NCBI GenBank assembly: GCA_002428905.1
Contig: DIYD01000085.1
Span: 1 to 21,967, forward strand
Reading direction: 5' to 3'
Length of the DNA: 21,967 nucleotides
DNA from: Bacteroidetes bacterium UBA6063
GTDB taxonomy: Bacteria; Bacteroidota; Bacteroidia; NS11-12g; UBA9320
Part shown: piece after piece, positions 1-7,296 of the stretch
Layout of the letters: each line of letters begins with the position of its first letter
How positions within the stretch are numbered: position 1 is the stretch's first letter
Translations under genes and position numbers: made by a program
The notes under the pieces: generated by a model
The model's input: the letters and a program-made list of their open reading frames with translations, nothing else
Databases searched by the model: none
What the model was told of the DNA's origin: nothing

Positions 1-187
1 GATTGGAGATCATTGATCCACTAATCCGCGCATCACGCCCGATTACAATGGTCTTACCCGCTCCTTTTTGGCTTAACCAGGTTGCGAATGCTGCAGCAAA
101 TTTTACCGTATCTATTGGTGTAAGATTGTCTCCTACCTTCCCTCCGATCGTTCCTCTGAACCCGGAAATTGATTTAATAAGTGTCAT
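1..187 (-). CDS. glmM: Phosphoglucosamine mutase, N-terminal part (runs off left edge)
   Basis: Reading the minus strand from the ATG at 187-185 gives 62 codons without a stop up to the window edge, beginning MTLIKSISGFRGTIGG. This is the N-terminal signature of alpha-D-phosphohexomutases of the GlmM type in Bacteroidota, and it is followed by VIGRDARISG near residues 48-57, the conserved stretch preceding the active site. The family interconverts glucosamine-6-phosphate and glucosamine-1-phosphate in the cytoplasm, for peptidoglycan and LPS precursor synthesis. The phosphoserine loop (about residue 100) and the metal-binding loop lie outside the window, so GlmM cannot be strictly separated from a related phosphomannomutase or phosphoglucomutase. 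The FRGTIGG start favours GlmM. The gene diverges from the exported nuclease/phosphatase-fold gene at 299. Confidence 0.85.
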   Translation of the reverse strand, partial: MTLIKSISGFRGTIGGKVGDNLTPIDTVKFAAAFATWLSQKGAGKTIVIGRDARISGSMISN

Positions 188-196
188 AAGTCACAA

Positions 197-204
197 CAAA
201 ACTA
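197..204 (-). promoter_or_regulatory. Candidate -7 box of the glmM promoter
   Basis: On the minus strand these bases read TAGTTTTG, a match to the Bacteroidota -7 element TAnnTTTG. It lies 9 bases upstream of the glmM ATG, so transcription would start only a few bases before the start codon. I found no TTG -33 element at the usual 17-23 base spacing, so this rests on one short motif. Confidence 0.35.
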
Positions 205-286
205 CACCACCTAAACGGGATAAAAAACGGTGTAAATTTGATTTGATAAACAACAATTTCTTTACGCCTAGTTTCAGAGACAATCG

Positions 287-294
287 TAGATTTG
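287..294 (+). promoter_or_regulatory. Candidate -7 box abutting the start at 299
   Basis: TAGATTTG matches the Bacteroidota -7 consensus TAnnTTTG exactly. It ends 4 bases before the ATG at 299, so a transcript starting about 5 bases after the box would be nearly leaderless. Alternatively, translation begins at a later ATG (347 or 368). No good -33 TTG is present; TTT at 261-263 is the nearest, at a 23-base spacing. Confidence 0.4.
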
Positions 295-298
295 AAGC

Positions 299-1327
299 AT
301 GCGAATACTCCTTTGGATTTCTGTTTTTGTCGTAGTCACAAGTTTCATGAATTTTTCATGCGAACGAATGGCTCGAATTGATGTAGCGTTTTACAATGTA
401 GAAAACCTATTCGACACGATAGATGACCCCAATACGTTTGATGGTCAGTTTTTACCAGACTCTATGTATCAGTGGAATACAGACAAATACGAAAGCAAGC
501 TGGAGCACTTAGCTTCTGTTATTTCAGGTTTAGCCAATGGTAGAACTCCTGCATTTGTTGGTTTGTGTGAGATAGAAAATCGATTTGTACTGGTAGATCT
601 CATGCATACCGGTCGATTAGACGATACGCAACTTGGTATTATTCACGTAGAAAGCAAAGACGCGAGAGGTATAGACGTAGCGGCATTATACGATCAAAAG
701 CAACTGAAGTTGTTGAATTATGGCATTGAAGAAGTCGATCTGAGTGCGTACGAAGAAAAGACCCGTGATATTCTATGGGCAAAGATGAAGCGCAGAGGGT
801 TTAACGATGTTTTTTATTTTGTTGTGAATCATTGGCCTTCACGTCGCGGCGGTTTGGCAGAAAGCGAACCGAAGCGCGTCGAAGCCGCTAAAAGTCTTAA
901 ATCGGTCATTGACCGCATCCATCGTGATGATCCGGATGCCAACGTGGTAATCATGGGCGACTTTAACGACGAGCCCGACAACAAGAGCATAAGCGATGTT
1001 CTGGGCGCATCAGACACTGCAGACAAAATTAGTAATACACAACTTTTCAACGCAATGAGTGCGTTGCAAGACAAAGGTGAAGGGAGTTATTGTTTCCGTG
1101 GAAACTGGAATATGCTCGATCAAATCATTGTAAACGGGAATTTGCTAGACGGCAAGAAGTGGGAATACAACCGTGGTTCGGCGTACATTCACGCCGCTGA
1201 CAGCCTTCGACAAGGCCCCGGAAAATACGAAGGATTTCCATTGCGCACCTTCGGTGGTCGGAAATACTTAAACGGATACAGCGATCACTTCGCCGTTTCT
1301 GCCGAATTACAGTATTACGAGCACTAA
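299..1327 (+). CDS. Exported endonuclease/exonuclease/phosphatase (EEP) family protein
   Basis: This 342-residue protein has the complete set of EEP-fold motifs: YNVENLFD (residues 32-39, metal/phosphate-binding Asn), a CEIEN segment with the metal-binding Glu near residue 97, VNHWPSR with His178, MGDFNDEP with Asp221 and Asn223, and the C-terminal SDHF with catalytic Asp329-His330. The family hydrolyses phosphodiester or phosphomonoester bonds in nucleic acids, lipids or inositol phosphates using a divalent metal. The substrate cannot be read from the sequence. Residues 1-20 form a hydrophobic export signal. Cys21 follows it in a poor lipobox (NFSC), so a lipoprotein is possible but not secure. 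The gene diverges from glmM and ends just before the RNase P RNA promoter. If the mRNA starts downstream of 299, use of Met17 would remove the signal peptide, so the start at 299 is preferred. Confidence 0.85.
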   Translation: MRILLWISVFVVVTSFMNFSCERMARIDVAFYNVENLFDTIDDPNTFDGQFLPDSMYQWNTDKYESKLEHLASVISGLANGRTPAFVGLCEIENRFVLVDLMHTGRLDDTQLGIIHVESKDARGIDVAALYDQKQLKLLNYGIEEVDLSAYEEKTRDILWAKMKRRGFNDVFYFVVNHWPSRRGGLAESEPKRVEAAKSLKSVIDRIHRDDPDANVVIMGDFNDEPDNKSISDVLGASDTADKISNTQLFNAMSALQDKGEGSYCFRGNWNMLDQIIVNGNLLDGKKWEYNRGSAYIHAADSLRQGPGKYEGFPLRTFGGRKYLNGYSDHFAVSAELQYYEH

Positions 1328-1355
1328 CCGTCAAATATTTAGTACATTTTTTTCA

Positions 1356-1363
1356 TACATTTG
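1356..1363 (+). promoter_or_regulatory. -7 box of the RNase P RNA promoter
   Basis: TACATTTG matches the Bacteroidota TAnnTTTG -7 element. It ends 4 bases before the predicted 5' end of the RNA at 1368, exactly where a -7 element should sit relative to a transcription start. The -33 region (TTTA at 1338-1341) is a weak match. The independently set RNA end makes this the best-placed promoter box in the window. Confidence 0.6.
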
Positions 1364-1367
1364 TTTC

Positions 1368-1764
1368 GGACAAATCGGTCTATCGCATCAAACCTTTTTA
1401 AGGTTTTGGTGAGGAAAGTCCGGGCAACGCAGGGCGATGCACCCTGAGAAAATCAGGGGATTGGTGTTGTGAGACACTAAGACAGCAAGTGTAGCAGAAA
1501 ATAACCGTCAGAACCTCGTGTTCTGGTAAGGGTGAAAACGAGGTGTAAGAGACCCCGCTCTGCCATAGTAATATGGCATTGGTACAAACCTTGCATGTTG
1601 AAAGACCAAGTAAACCTTAGTTTAGGAGTTGCCCGCTCCTCGCTTTGGCGACTAGGGAGGGTAGGTTGATAGATCCTGTGGGCAACTACAGGACCAGATA
1701 AATGATAGACATCAAGATAGGCTTAGCCTCGTCTTGAGACAGAACCCGGCTTATAGATTTGTCC
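1368..1764 (+). ncRNA. rnpB: RNase P RNA, bacterial type A-like
   Basis: This is the catalytic RNA of ribonuclease P, which removes 5' leaders from tRNA precursors. The ends are set by helix P1: GGACAAATC (1368-1376) pairs perfectly with GATTTGTCC (1756-1764). The universally conserved 5' core GAGGAAAGTCCGGGC begins at 1411, and its 3' partner ACAGAACCCGGCTTATAG ends at 1755; together they form the P4/CR-I and CR-V core. P3 is a short perfect hairpin, AAACCTT-TTT-AAGGTTT, at 1390-1406. The length of 397 nt is normal for bacteria. A TTTTT run follows the last helix base, but there is no separate terminator hairpin before the next gene begins at 1781. No protein-coding frame is claimed here, and the locus fills the gap between 1328 and 1780. 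Confidence 0.97.
1734..1761 (+). promoter_or_regulatory. Candidate promoter inside the 3' end of rnpB, driving the response regulator
   Basis: TTG at 1734-1736, a 17-base spacer and TAGATTTG at 1754-1761 fit the TTG-N17-23-TAnnTTTG promoter pattern known for flavobacteria. The -7 box overlaps the 3' strand of RNase P helix P1. A start about 5 bases downstream (near 1766) would give the response regulator mRNA a leader of about 15 bases. The same octamer occurs at 287-294. Because P1 and the conserved CR-V bases constrain this sequence for RNA reasons, coincidence is possible. Confidence 0.45.
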
Positions 1765-1780
1765 TTTTTAATTGAAAGTT

Positions 1781-3142
1781 ATGCCTAGAGTATTAATTGT
1801 AGACGACGAACAAAGTATTCGCGAAACACTCAAAGAGATTTTACTGTACGAAAGCTACGAAGTAGAAGAAGCAGAAAACGGAAAGAAAGCCTTCGATCTG
1901 ATTAAGAAATTTAATTACGACGCTGTGCTGTGTGATATAAAAATGCCTGGAATGGATGGCATTGAGTTATTAGACAAAGCCGCTGAACTGGTTCCAGAAC
2001 TTCCGTTCATCATGATCTCTGGTCATGGTACCATAGAAACAGCATTGGAAGCCACCAAAAAAGGGGCATTCGATTTTATTTCTAAGCCGCCTGACTTAAA
2101 CAAATTACTAATCACGGTTCGTAACGCCACAGAAAAGAACAGCCTGGTTATTGAAACCAAGGTGTTGAAGCGCAAGATTACGAAGACCCGTGAAATGATC
2201 GGTGAGAGTCCATCGATTAAAAAGATTAAAGACACCATTGAAAAAGTGGCTCCTACCGATGCACGTGTGTTAATAACCGGACAAAACGGCACGGGTAAAG
2301 AACTTGTAGCACGATGGATTCACGAAAAAGGCAACCGTCATACGGAAGCGTTTATTGAAGTAAACTGCGCTGCAATTCCATCAGAATTGATTGAAAGTGA
2401 GCTTTTTGGACATGAAAAAGGTTCATTTACGTCAGCACATAAACAACGCATTGGTAAATTCGAAAAAGCACATAAAGGCACCTTGTTCCTCGATGAAATT
2501 GGCGACATGAGTCTGTCGGCCCAGGCCAAAGTGTTGCGAGCGCTCCAGGAAAACAAAATCACACGCGTGGGTGGCGATAAAGACATCGACGTGGATGTTC
2601 GAATTGTTGCAGCAACGAATAAGGACCTGCGCAAAGAGATCGATGAAGGACGTTTCAGAGAAGATTTATACCACCGTGTTAGTGTTATACTGATTCACGT
2701 ACCTTCATTAAATGATCGTACAGACGATATTCCTTTGTTGGCAGAGAAGTTTATCAATGAAACGTGCGAGGACAATGGCATGCCTCGTAAGGTGCTCACA
2801 GCCACAGCGATGCAGGAATTGAAGAAGATCAATTGGACGGGGAACATTCGTGAATTGCGTAACGTAATTGAACGATTGACCATCTTGTGTGACGACAAAA
2901 TCACAGGTGAAGACGTACTGAATTTCTCCAATGCAGCCAGCCGACGAACCAGTAGTCTTGACGTGGTGGAGCAATTCGACAAGTTCCAGGACTTTAAAGA
3001 CTATGCAGAGAAAGTCTTTATCGATGCAAAACTGAAGAAGAACAAGTGGAATGTGGCGAAGACAGCAGCTGAAATCGATATTCAGCGAAGTCACCTCTAC
3101 AACAAAATTGACAAGTACGGTCTAAAACGTACAAAGAAATAG
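1781..3142 (+). CDS. NtrC-family sigma-54-dependent response regulator
   Basis: This 453-residue protein has three parts. The receiver domain (1-120) has acidic pocket Asp8-Asp9, phospho-acceptor Asp52, Ser80 and Lys102. The AAA+ sigma-54-interaction domain (about 138-370) has Walker A GQNGTGKE at 167-174 and Walker B LFLDEIGD ending at 242. The C-terminal Fis-type helix-turn-helix spans about 415-453. When phosphorylated, such proteins bind upstream of sigma-54 promoters and use ATP hydrolysis to open the polymerase complex. The sigma-54-contacting loop reads GSFTSA (214-219) instead of GAFTGA. The in-frame TTG at 1772 is possible, but ATG 1781 gives MPRVLIVDDE, the usual receiver start, and was chosen. 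No partner histidine kinase is in the window. The gene begins 16 nt after rnpB and lies 15 nt before tsaC in the same direction. Confidence 0.93.
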   Translation: MPRVLIVDDEQSIRETLKEILLYESYEVEEAENGKKAFDLIKKFNYDAVLCDIKMPGMDGIELLDKAAELVPELPFIMISGHGTIETALEATKKGAFDFISKPPDLNKLLITVRNATEKNSLVIETKVLKRKITKTREMIGESPSIKKIKDTIEKVAPTDARVLITGQNGTGKELVARWIHEKGNRHTEAFIEVNCAAIPSELIESELFGHEKGSFTSAHKQRIGKFEKAHKGTLFLDEIGDMSLSAQAKVLRALQENKITRVGGDKDIDVDVRIVAATNKDLRKEIDEGRFREDLYHRVSVILIHVPSLNDRTDDIPLLAEKFINETCEDNGMPRKVLTATAMQELKKINWTGNIRELRNVIERLTILCDDKITGEDVLNFSNAASRRTSSLDVVEQFDKFQDFKDYAEKVFIDAKLKKNKWNVAKTAAEIDIQRSHLYNKIDKYGLKRTKK

Positions 3143-3157
3143 GTATCACCTGAATTC

Positions 3158-4093
3158 ATGATAGGCACGGATATTTCCTATGCCTCTGGCATTCTCCGAA
3201 ACGGAGGGTTGGTGGGCATACCCACGGAGACCGTATATGGTTTAGCGGGCAACGCATTTGATGAAGATGCCGTCTTGAACATTTTCAAAACCAAGAATCG
3301 GCCGAGTTTTGATCCGTTGATTGTACATGTTTCCGCATTGTCGTCCATTCGAATACTTACAACGCAGTTTCCGGTTAAGGCAAAAAAACTGGCCGATGCG
3401 TTTTGGCCAGGTCCGCTTACTTTAATACTACCTAAATCGGATGTAGTACCAGACGTGGTTACTTCGGGCTTGCCCTTTGTTGGCGTTCGTATGCCAAGAC
3501 ATCCTATGACGGTAGAACTGCTCAAGGGACTTGACTTTCCATTGGCAGCACCAAGCGCTAATCCATTCAGTTATGTGAGCCCAACTACCGCAGAACATGT
3601 GGAAGATCAATTGGGCGACAAGATCGATTATGTGCTGGATGGCGGTCCTTGTGGTGTGGGCGTCGAGTCCACCATTGTTTCCTTTGAAACACCAGACAAG
3701 CCAACTGTACTGCGCTTCGGTGGACTTGGCCTGGAAAACATCGAAAAACTGATCGGTAAGGTAGAGGTGTCGGTTTCCAATAACTCCAATCCATCCTCAC
3801 CCGGTCAACTCGACAAACATTACGCAACACGTAAATCGTTGCAGTTGGTAGAACATCCCTCCGATTTGATTCCCTTGGACAAGATGAGCAAATACACCAT
3901 TGGTTATGGTGCAGGAGAATTCAGTTTCAACCTCTCTCCCGCTTCCAATCTGGATGAAATTGCCAGTAATTTGTTTAAAGCCTTGCGACTGGCAGACGAA
4001 GCGGATCAGCCGATGATCGTGGCTTCAAAAGTAGCTCCGGAAGGTATTGGAAGGGCGGTAAATGACCGACTGGAACGTGCTAAAGTGCGATAA
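3158..4093 (+). CDS. tsaC: L-threonylcarbamoyladenylate synthase (TsaC/Sua5 type)
   Basis: This 311-residue cytosolic enzyme makes threonylcarbamoyl-AMP from threonine, bicarbonate and ATP, the first step of t6A modification at position 37 of ANN-decoding tRNAs. The YrdC-like domain shows PTETVYGLA (22-30), KTKNRP with Lys44, Lys46 and Arg48, APSAN (131-135) and ESTIVSF (170-176). It is followed by the linker SPGQLDKHYA (214-223), typical of the two-domain Sua5/YwlC form, and a shorter C-terminal Sua5 domain to residue 311. It is therefore the long form, not the YrdC-only TsaC of E. coli. The start ATG is 15 nt after the response regulator stop, so the two may be co-transcribed. The stop codon is immediately adjacent to the stop of the convergent gene on the other strand. 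Confidence 0.93.
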   Translation: MIGTDISYASGILRNGGLVGIPTETVYGLAGNAFDEDAVLNIFKTKNRPSFDPLIVHVSALSSIRILTTQFPVKAKKLADAFWPGPLTLILPKSDVVPDVVTSGLPFVGVRMPRHPMTVELLKGLDFPLAAPSANPFSYVSPTTAEHVEDQLGDKIDYVLDGGPCGVGVESTIVSFETPDKPTVLRFGGLGLENIEKLIGKVEVSVSNNSNPSSPGQLDKHYATRKSLQLVEHPSDLIPLDKMSKYTIGYGAGEFSFNLSPASNLDEIASNLFKALRLADEADQPMIVASKVAPEGIGRAVNDRLERAKVR

Positions 4094-5959
4094 CTACTCT
4101 TTCACAAAGCGATAGTTCGCTTCACCCGATTTCATAATGACATTGAGGACATATTGACCAGGAACCAACTGATCAAGCCCTGATATAATTCCGTTATGCG
4201 TGTTTCCAGCTAATATTCGTTTTCCAGAAATATCAACCACGTTGTACATGAGATGAATGTTCTCATATCCCATGAGGCTGAGCTCGTTAGAAACTGGATT
4301 CGGATACAACAGCGTTGCATCTTTGTCTAACTCTTCAACGGAAGTAAAGACCGTAGTGACAGCTATATGTTGAAGGTCGATTGTTGAATGTTTTTCGTCT
4401 GTATTTTTTCTAAAATCTCCACCAATAATCAATCCATCTTCCGTTATCACCACGGAATTCGCTGGTTTATCAAAATCTGCAATCGCAGTAAGTTCCTTTC
4501 TTGAAGTATCATACAGTGCCGCTCCCAGGCCAGATACACCAAGTCCGAAAATTTGATTGGTGAAGTTCCCTACAAGAATGATCTCCCCTCTTGGAGCTAC
4601 TTCAATATCACTAATCCAATTCACTCCTGAGTCCTTAAAACTTGTGAAGTGCTCTCGGTTTAGATATTCTCGATAAACCAAACCATCGTAAATGCTAAGA
4701 CATGGTGTGCCTATCCCCTGAACTAAGCTGCACTCTCCTGCAACCACTAGCTTATTGTCGATCATTTTTAGCTTCAGAACGTTCTCACTGACGTCTAAAC
4801 TATTCGCAGATGTCCAATGCTCTCCACCCTGGGTCTGGTACTGAGCAAGATTACGAGAAGCGAAGGTTTTTTTATTCGGAATGTTTACATGAATTGAATC
4901 GAACTGGCCACCATAGAATCGACCATAGTAGCAATCGTAAATCACATTAATCTTTCCATTAACCCAGGCCTTATTACTCCATTTTTCAGTAGCTCGATCA
5001 AGTAACCATACCTCATTTACTCCAGGCATTGATGATCTACTGGTTACGATTTCCAGCTGATTCAACGCTGGATTCACAAATACTTCATGACTAACAGCAG
5101 TAGTTCGATCAGGGATTTGATAATACTTCCAATTGCCCTGAGTTAGAATAGCAAGTGGATAATTGACATTGTTATCCATAAAATCGCCCACTGCAACGAT
5201 TTCATTATTGTACCATTTGGCCGATTTTACGGTACCGACTAACCCACCTCCGGAACAGGTAAAATCACCTGCTTTATAAACTGCAACCTGATGGCACGCT
5301 TTGTCATTGATTTCATTGAATTGGCCCGTTATCAGTAGTTGCTTTGTTGCTGGGTTGTAATCCATATTGTGAATTGGAGCGTTACTGCCTGTGCCCAGTG
5401 TTTTCAATATCGATTCGGGGTTGTAAGCCGGTTGAATCCACTTCAATTCATCAATACTGAAACCATGGTCATCTGCCCACTTCGAAATACCAGGTGTATG
5501 AATATCAGCCAGATAATCGTAGTTATGTTCACGCTGAATCTGTCGTGCAAGTGACTCGTAACCAGAATACTGCATCAAATAACCAACTGCACAATGCACA
5601 TCATAGTTATCAATAAAGTACGGTGTTCGAACCGAATGATAATGATTGCTCGGAAACACCTTACGGTGCGTGTAAGCCTCTAATGCATCCAACAACTTAA
5701 TACGATTCGTATACGCCGTTGTATGTGACTCAAACTCCTTTGTCCTTAACACGCGAATAACTTCTATGAGGTGATATTGGATTCGGGAAGCATCGTTCGT
5801 GAAAGTCTTCTTAGCTACAGGCGCATCCACTCTATGATACTCCCATTGTGCATTCACTTCTACCAGATGACTGAATGCCGAAGCTTGTTCACCGGGTGGA
5901 AGACCGTATGAAGGAAAGACAACAAGTACGAGTGCAAAAAGAGGGAATAATTGTTTCAT
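4094..5959 (-). CDS. T9SS-secreted propeller-like protein with a conserved Cys-containing N-terminal domain
   Basis: This 621-residue protein begins with a Sec signal peptide (about 1-19, MKQLFPLFALVLVVFPSYG). Residues 114-179 form a compact segment, FIDNYDVHCAVGYLMQYSG followed by an IQREHNYDYLADI stretch and ending IDELKWIQPAY. I recall this pattern (CAVGYL ... DLA ... N.YL.DI ... L..IQP.Y) from secreted proteins of Bacteroidota and some myxobacteria, but I cannot name the family. Residues about 185-530 contain repeated segments of the type LLITGQFNEIND, EIVAVGDF, KLVVAGECS, EIILVGNFTN and LIIGGDFRKN, consistent with a beta-propeller. Residues 551-621 are a type A T9SS sorting domain opening with LYPNPVSNEL, with a VVDISGK turn and a PGQYVLNV strand. 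The protein should therefore cross the outer membrane and be anchored or released. Its function is unknown. It lies 64 nt downstream of the small membrane protein gene on the same strand. Confidence 0.85.
   Translation of the reverse strand: MKQLFPLFALVLVVFPSYGLPPGEQASAFSHLVEVNAQWEYHRVDAPVAKKTFTNDASRIQYHLIEVIRVLRTKEFESHTTAYTNRIKLLDALEAYTHRKVFPSNHYHSVRTPYFIDNYDVHCAVGYLMQYSGYESLARQIQREHNYDYLADIHTPGISKWADDHGFSIDELKWIQPAYNPESILKTLGTGSNAPIHNMDYNPATKQLLITGQFNEINDKACHQVAVYKAGDFTCSGGGLVGTVKSAKWYNNEIVAVGDFMDNNVNYPLAILTQGNWKYYQIPDRTTAVSHEVFVNPALNQLEIVTSRSSMPGVNEVWLLDRATEKWSNKAWVNGKINVIYDCYYGRFYGGQFDSIHVNIPNKKTFASRNLAQYQTQGGEHWTSANSLDVSENVLKLKMIDNKLVVAGECSLVQGIGTPCLSIYDGLVYREYLNREHFTSFKDSGVNWISDIEVAPRGEIILVGNFTNQIFGLGVSGLGAALYDTSRKELTAIADFDKPANSVVITEDGLIIGGDFRKNTDEKHSTIDLQHIAVTTVFTSVEELDKDATLLYPNPVSNELSLMGYENIHLMYNVVDISGKRILAGNTHNGIISGLDQLVPGQYVLNVIMKSGEANYRFVKE
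4107..4122. terminator. Hairpin at the convergent gene junction, possible terminator
   Basis: AAGCGA (4107-4112) and TCGCTT (4117-4122) form a perfect 6-bp stem with loop TAGT, 14 bases past the tsaC stop. It lies inside the 3' end of the opposing coding region. No T-run follows on either strand, so intrinsic termination would be weak. It is noted because no non-coding DNA separates the two convergent genes. Confidence 0.25.
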
Positions 5960-6023
5960 AACGATTGATTTGTTGGCAAAATCGGAATTCGAGGTGAAAG
6001 TATCAACCTTAGCACGTCAGGCT

Positions 6024-6284
6024 TTAGTCAGGCTTCCGTGAACGATATTTCTGAGTCAGTAAACCAATAATCCATTTAAAGAGCAGTGTAATTAGCCCCC
6101 ATAATACGATGTAATACATCCAAATCAGATAGTCCCCGCTTCCTCCATAACCCAATGCATAAGGAATAAGGTGTAAAGCCACAAAGACATACGGACCCGC
6201 GCCGTTCAGTGCCACAAATCCACTGAATAGAATTAACACAGCCGATAGAAGCCCGGATAGAATCCATAGAACTGATTTATTCAT
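6024..6284 (-). CDS. Small integral membrane protein, unknown function
   Basis: This 86-residue protein is made almost entirely of hydrophobic stretches: about residues 4-27, 30-46 and 52-76. It ends in a short basic tail (QKYRSRKPD) that should face the cytoplasm. I do not recognise the family. The ATG at 6284-6282 gives an ordinary MNKS start. A second overlapping frame on the same strand lacks this composition and was set aside. The gene lies 99 nt downstream of the beta-lactamase and 64 nt upstream of the T9SS propeller gene, all on the minus strand. Co-transcription is possible, but the gaps are long enough for separate promoters. Confidence 0.65.
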   Translation of the reverse strand: MNKSVLWILSGLLSAVLILFSGFVALNGAGPYVFVALHLIPYALGYGGSGDYLIWMYYIVLWGLITLLFKWIIGLLTQKYRSRKPD

Positions 6285-6383
6285 TTTATCGTATTCGCTT
6301 TACTTCGCAGTCTCTGCTGGCGTGAATGAACATCCTTTTAACTCGTGACACACGTCTCGTCAATAGGTTGGACTCCATATGGG

Positions 6384-7280
6384 TTAAAAGGGTCTAACAA
6401 TCTCCAGCGCCTTCATCGTTATGTCTAAACGGATTTTCGGGAATAAGTCCATATTGAAGGATTCCTGCGGATCTATATTGGTAGCGAAGTAGTACACGTT
6501 GTCTTTCGTTTCCATATAACCGACAAACCAACCATTATTATGGCCATTGCGTATCGACCAGCCCGTTTTACCACGCAAAACGGTTGAATCCGTTTGATTC
6601 ATTATTATCATCCGTTTCATGATGGAGTAAGTCGATGGTTTTAAGGGCAGTTTTTCATTATGGAAACGTTTCAGGAAGTCTACCTGCTCGAACTGGCTTA
6701 TGCCGGAATTGCCTTCCAACCAAAACACATCAATAGTAGAATCGGCCACTTCCATTGCACCGTAATTTAATTTAGACAAGTATGCATTCATGCGTTCTGA
6801 TCCAATAGAGCGGGCAACTTGCTGATAACAAGGCACACAGGAATAATGAAACGCCTTTTGAAAAGGTAAATCCTGTTCCCAAATGTCCAAATACCTGGGT
6901 TTACCATCCCACTTAAACATGGTGTTTTCATCTTCAACCACACCTGTTTCCAGGGCGATAATCGAATTGGTAATCTTAAAGGTTGAAGCGGGAAGTCGTC
7001 GTACCTCTGCCCACTGGAAGTTGTTTGAGTAATAATCGTCTTTGGCAGCATTATAAATGAGTATGGAGCCTGTGACATCATTGGCCTGCAACAATGAATC
7101 CAACGTCAATACAACAGTTTGATTCGAGAACCTGGTAAAAGACGTTTCTTCCTCTACTTCTGTTGTGCCATTTACCGTGGGTTGATCTTGTTCTTCTTCT
7201 GCTATCTGTTTGGAACAAGAACCTAACAATAAAACTGTGGTGACTAATAAACTGGTTATGGATGCAGGCTTACATTTCAT
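6384..7280 (-). CDS. Class D (OXA-like) beta-lactamase, lipoprotein
   Basis: This 298-residue serine hydrolase has the class D motif set: STFK at 99-102 (nucleophile Ser99, Lys102 expected to be carboxylated), SCV at 147-149, YGA at 173-175 where most class D enzymes have YGN, the omega-loop WLEG starting at Trp187, and KTG at 238-240 followed by Trp241 and GWFVGY. The family opens the beta-lactam ring through an acyl-Ser intermediate. The N-terminus is a lipoprotein signal with lipobox LGSC, Cys22 being the lipidated residue, and then an acidic linker (about 26-48). It is therefore expected to be membrane-anchored on the periplasmic side. No membrane-spanning sensor region of a BlaR type is present, which favours an enzyme over a receptor. 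It starts 16 nt after the ABC-F stop on the same strand, so it is probably read from the same transcript. No BlaI/BlaR or AmpR-like regulator is nearby. Confidence 0.9.
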   Translation of the reverse strand: MKCKPASITSLLVTTVLLLGSCSKQIAEEEQDQPTVNGTTEVEEETSFTRFSNQTVVLTLDSLLQANDVTGSILIYNAAKDDYYSNNFQWAEVRRLPASTFKITNSIIALETGVVEDENTMFKWDGKPRYLDIWEQDLPFQKAFHYSCVPCYQQVARSIGSERMNAYLSKLNYGAMEVADSTIDVFWLEGNSGISQFEQVDFLKRFHNEKLPLKPSTYSIMKRMIIMNQTDSTVLRGKTGWSIRNGHNNGWFVGYMETKDNVYYFATNIDPQESFNMDLFPKIRLDITMKALEIVRPF

Positions 7281-7296
7281 GCCTTAAAGGTACGAA

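Noticed and set aside
3..335. 110-codon plus-strand frame at the left edge
   Set aside because: It is antisense to the clear GlmM N-terminus, then runs through the intergenic gap into the EEP gene in another frame, with no recognisable protein features.
1772..1780. TTG at 1772 as start of the response regulator
   Set aside because: ATG 1781 gives the standard receiver start MPRVLIVDDE; the three extra residues add nothing and move the start nearer to rnpB.
2708..3094. 128-codon minus-strand frame
   Set aside because: It lies entirely antisense within the sigma-54 regulator and has no domain-like pattern.
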